Shown piece after piece: positions 13,164-14,688 of a stretch of 14,688 bases of DNA. Position 1 is the stretch's first letter. Every line of letters begins with the position of its first letter. Source of the stretch: a bacterium (GTDB taxonomy: Bacteria > RBG-13-66-14); NCBI GenBank assembly GCA_026398675.1, contig JAPLSK010000115.1, positions 1 through 14,688 on the forward strand. The letters are read 5' to 3'. A program made the position numbers and the translations under genes. The notes beneath the pieces are model-generated. The model did no database searches. It had not been told where the DNA came from and saw only the letters and a program-made list of their open reading frames with translations.

Positions 13164-13192
13164 GATGTAGGGCGGGGATTTTATTCCCCGCC
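13164..13192. repeat. GATGTAGGGCGGGG hairpin repeat (copy R5)
   Basis: GATGTAG is followed by GGCGGGGA (13171-13178), pairing perfectly with TCCCCGCC (13185-13192) across a TTTTAT loop. It lies in the 228-bp gap between divergent genes. It opens with the same bases as R2 and R4. Confidence 0.65.
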
Positions 13193-13224
13193 GCATTTAT
13201 TTGCAGAAAATATCCTCCCTGGGA

Positions 13225-13253
13225 TTGACGCCTCCCTTTTTATGTGCTAGTTT
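13225..13253 (+). promoter_or_regulatory. Promoter for the lipoprotein gene
   Basis: TTGACG (13225-13230) is separated by 17 nt from TAGTTT (13248-13253), and TGC directly before the -10 gives an extended -10 element. The -10 itself is only half consensus. Transcription would start near 13260, which favours the start at 13288 over ATG 13264. Confidence 0.55.
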
Positions 13254-13287
13254 AACTGGTGCAATGGATAAGTCCTACTCAAGAGAA

Positions 13288-13686
13288 ATGCGAAAGGCAC
13301 TGTTACTCGGAGGGGTAGTCCTCCTCTTCGCCGCCCTGACCGCCTGTTCGGACGGGCTGTCCACGGGGGCTGACGACCCCCTGGCGGACAGGGCTGATTA
13401 CTACGTTTACGGCACCGTCTACATCCCTCCCACATCTCCACATACCGCCACTGTAGGACTGCGGCACGTCTACACTGAACCGGGCGGCACCTACCTCAAA
13501 GAAACAACCGCGGGACAAAATGGCTATTACCAGATTTACTTGGGTGACTTGAGCTACTGCTGGCTTGCTTGCGACGCCTGGTATGAGGAGGATGACACGA
13601 GGTGGCAGGGTACGAGCAGCGATTTTTACTGGGACGGTGATCTCTACCCCGATTATCACCAGAACATCATCATGTACGAACAATGA
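13288..13686 (+). CDS. Small lipoprotein with a beta-sandwich-like exported domain
   Basis: From ATG 13288 the product is 132 aa. It has a lipoprotein signal (MRKALLLGGVVLLFAA) and the lipobox LTAC with Cys20. ATG 13264 in the same frame is an alternative, but it would leave only a few leader bases after the predicted promoter. After a Ser/Gly/Asp linker the mature part (about 40-130) reads YYVYGTVYIPP, then VGLRHVYTEPGG, then GQNGYYQIYLG. This is the strand pattern of carboxypeptidase-regulatory or Cna-B-like beta-sandwich domains, rich in Tyr and Trp. It has three further Cys-free strands and ends NIIMYEQ. Function is unknown; a surface or periplasmic binding role is a guess. A terminator-like hairpin overlaps its stop. 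Confidence 0.72.
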   Translation: MRKALLLGGVVLLFAALTACSDGLSTGADDPLADRADYYVYGTVYIPPTSPHTATVGLRHVYTEPGGTYLKETTAGQNGYYQIYLGDLSYCWLACDAWYEEDDTRWQGTSSDFYWDGDLYPDYHQNIIMYEQ

Positions 13687-13716
13687 GTAACCCCCGAAGG
13701 GTTGCTCAATCTTTTT
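13686..13716 (+). terminator. Terminator-like hairpin after the lipoprotein gene
   Basis: AGTAACCC (13686-13693) pairs with GGGTTGCT (13699-13706), with one G-T wobble and a 5-base loop. CAATCTTTTT follows. The T-run is three bases late, so termination may be partial. It begins at the last base of the TGA stop and sits just before the RBS of the next gene, so it could act as an attenuator. Confidence 0.6.
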
Positions 13717-13730
13717 GAGGAGGAAGCGGG

Positions 13731-14688
13731 ATGAAAACCCTTGTATTCTTCACCGTCCTGGTCGCCACGATTGCCTTGGCGGGCGGGACCGTATCCGTCG
13801 GACCGGAGCCGCCTTCGGAGTACAACGCACATTGGCGGCTTATGGCGAACCCAGGTGTTATATGCGTCCGCGACGGCCTGTACGTTTACGGCTGCAACGA
13901 CGCGGCCGGCCTGATATACATGGGCCAGCCCATCAACCTCGGCGGCTATGACGGCGTCAGCATAAGCATATCTTTTAGCTACTCCCTGGAAACCGCCGAC
14001 GACGGGGATTACCTCGTGGTCTACCTCGCCGACGAAGGGGCTTGGAATTGGTTCTGCGAATTCAGGGGCAACACCGACGGCCTGACCGACTACACCACCA
14101 CCCTCGACGACTACTACGGCTGCAGAGACCTGGGAATCAGCATCCTGTGGGTTTCCGATGAGACGGGGGTGGCCGGTGGAATCTGCCTGAATGGCATAAG
14201 TATCGCCGGCATCAATTGGGGGGAGGGCGAGTACACCAACCTTTTCACCTGGGACGCGACCAACGACGTGACCGACCACCAGTCCGTCTACCTGCCCTGG
14301 GAATTGTCGGAAGGCGTCATGAACTGCCTGTCCTTCAAGTACGTCACCGACCTGGACACCCAGGGGTGGTGGGCGGTTGACAACGTGGAGGTTACGGCCG
14401 ACGGGGAGAGCGTCCTACCCCTGCAGGGCGGCGGTTATGGCGTGGAGGGCTTCGAAAGCGGCGGCTGGCACCAGGACCAGCACGGCATGAACGGTGAGTG
14501 GGAGACGGGCACCGACCACGCCACCGGCGACATGTCCGGAGACAACTGGCAGTGCGACTCCGCCGCCCGCCCCTGGCGGTACGAGGCCGAGACCTTCTCG
14601 CCCTTTGTTACGGTTGGCAGAGCCAGAACGGTCGGTGTAGATTTCGACACCTGGTTTCACCCGGTGGGGGCCGGCGAATCCGCCTCGT
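13731..14688 (+). CDS. Large exported beta-rich protein, unknown (runs off the right edge)
   Basis: GAGGAGG at 13717-13723 lies 7 nt before ATG 13731, and the frame stays open to the window end (319 codons visible, no stop). A signal peptide (MKTLVFFTVLVATIALA) predicts export. The mature part looks like successive beta-sandwich modules. The first (about 30-220) includes ISISFSYSLETADDGDYLVVYLADEG and closes with GWWAVDNVEV. The second starts at GVEGFESGGWHQDQHGMNGEWETG (about 238-261) and continues with TVGVDFDTWFH. The alternation of W-x-x-DN-V-x-V closings and FESG-W openings resembles the jelly-roll and ConA-like modules of secreted proteases (immune inhibitor A type). No catalytic motif is seen in the visible part. 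It may be a secreted enzyme or surface protein. Confidence 0.75.
   Translation, partial: MKTLVFFTVLVATIALAGGTVSVGPEPPSEYNAHWRLMANPGVICVRDGLYVYGCNDAAGLIYMGQPINLGGYDGVSISISFSYSLETADDGDYLVVYLADEGAWNWFCEFRGNTDGLTDYTTTLDDYYGCRDLGISILWVSDETGVAGGICLNGISIAGINWGEGEYTNLFTWDATNDVTDHQSVYLPWELSEGVMNCLSFKYVTDLDTQGWWAVDNVEVTADGESVLPLQGGGYGVEGFESGGWHQDQHGMNGEWETGTDHATGDMSGDNWQCDSAARPWRYEAETFSPFVTVGRARTVGVDFDTWFHPVGAGESAS

Noticed and set aside
883..13192. Scattered GTAGGGGCG repeats considered as a CRISPR array
   Set aside because: Copies are kilobases apart, lie in both orientations and differ inside; there is no regular spacing and no cas gene.

Overview
The window is a GC-rich bacterial chromosome segment, by eye about two-thirds G+C. 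It carries ordinary housekeeping genes, several Sec-exported proteins and lipoproteins, and short intergenic hairpin repeats built on GATGTAGGGGCG. Sec signal peptides, two lipoboxes and a membrane glycosyltransferase with TPRs suggest a didermic environmental lineage. The style recalls candidate-phylum metagenome assemblies (Coatesbacteria-like), but that placement is a guess, since no marker gene here fixes the phylum.

Left part, + strand (1-7728). The end of purQ is coupled to an unusual double-length PurS. An AT-rich patch follows, with a 54-bp near-palindrome and an unknown 78-aa gene. Next come dnaJ, a DUF1844 protein, deoC (deoxyribose-phosphate aldolase), a WYL-domain regulator, a secreted TPR protein, a phosphate butyryl/acetyltransferase, a CvpA-family membrane protein, a small lipoprotein and a one-TM protein. 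Spacing is tight with many start/stop overlaps, so these probably form one or a few operons. The unit ends at repeat hairpins (7764-7845).

Middle, - strand (7836-9449). A two-gene islet of lower GC lies between the + operon and a large glycosyltransferase gene. It has its own strong promoter (TTGACA-16-TATACT). The first gene has a full start and RBS but an in-frame TAG at codon 39, followed by 197 open codons. The second encodes an exported protein that resembles a glutamine-amidotransferase-like fold. The islet is flanked by imperfect direct repeats of about 39 bp that duplicate the last codons of the glycosyltransferase gene, as if something had inserted at, or recombined with, that gene's 3' end.

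Right part. On the - strand lie a GT-C membrane glycosyltransferase with C-terminal TPRs, a small polytopic membrane protein, a clean intrinsic terminator, a doubtful 75-aa ORF, a DciA/DUF721 protein and a one-TM protein translationally coupled to it. On the + strand at the right edge a promoter drives a small lipoprotein, a terminator-like hairpin, and a large exported beta-rich protein that runs off the window.

The most notable items are the tandem PurS (a fused pseudo-dimer, reminiscent of the N-terminal domain of large PurL), the amber-interrupted gene, the repeat-flanked islet, and the hairpin family that supplies stop codons. No CRISPR array, rRNA, tRNA, transposase or phage gene was seen.
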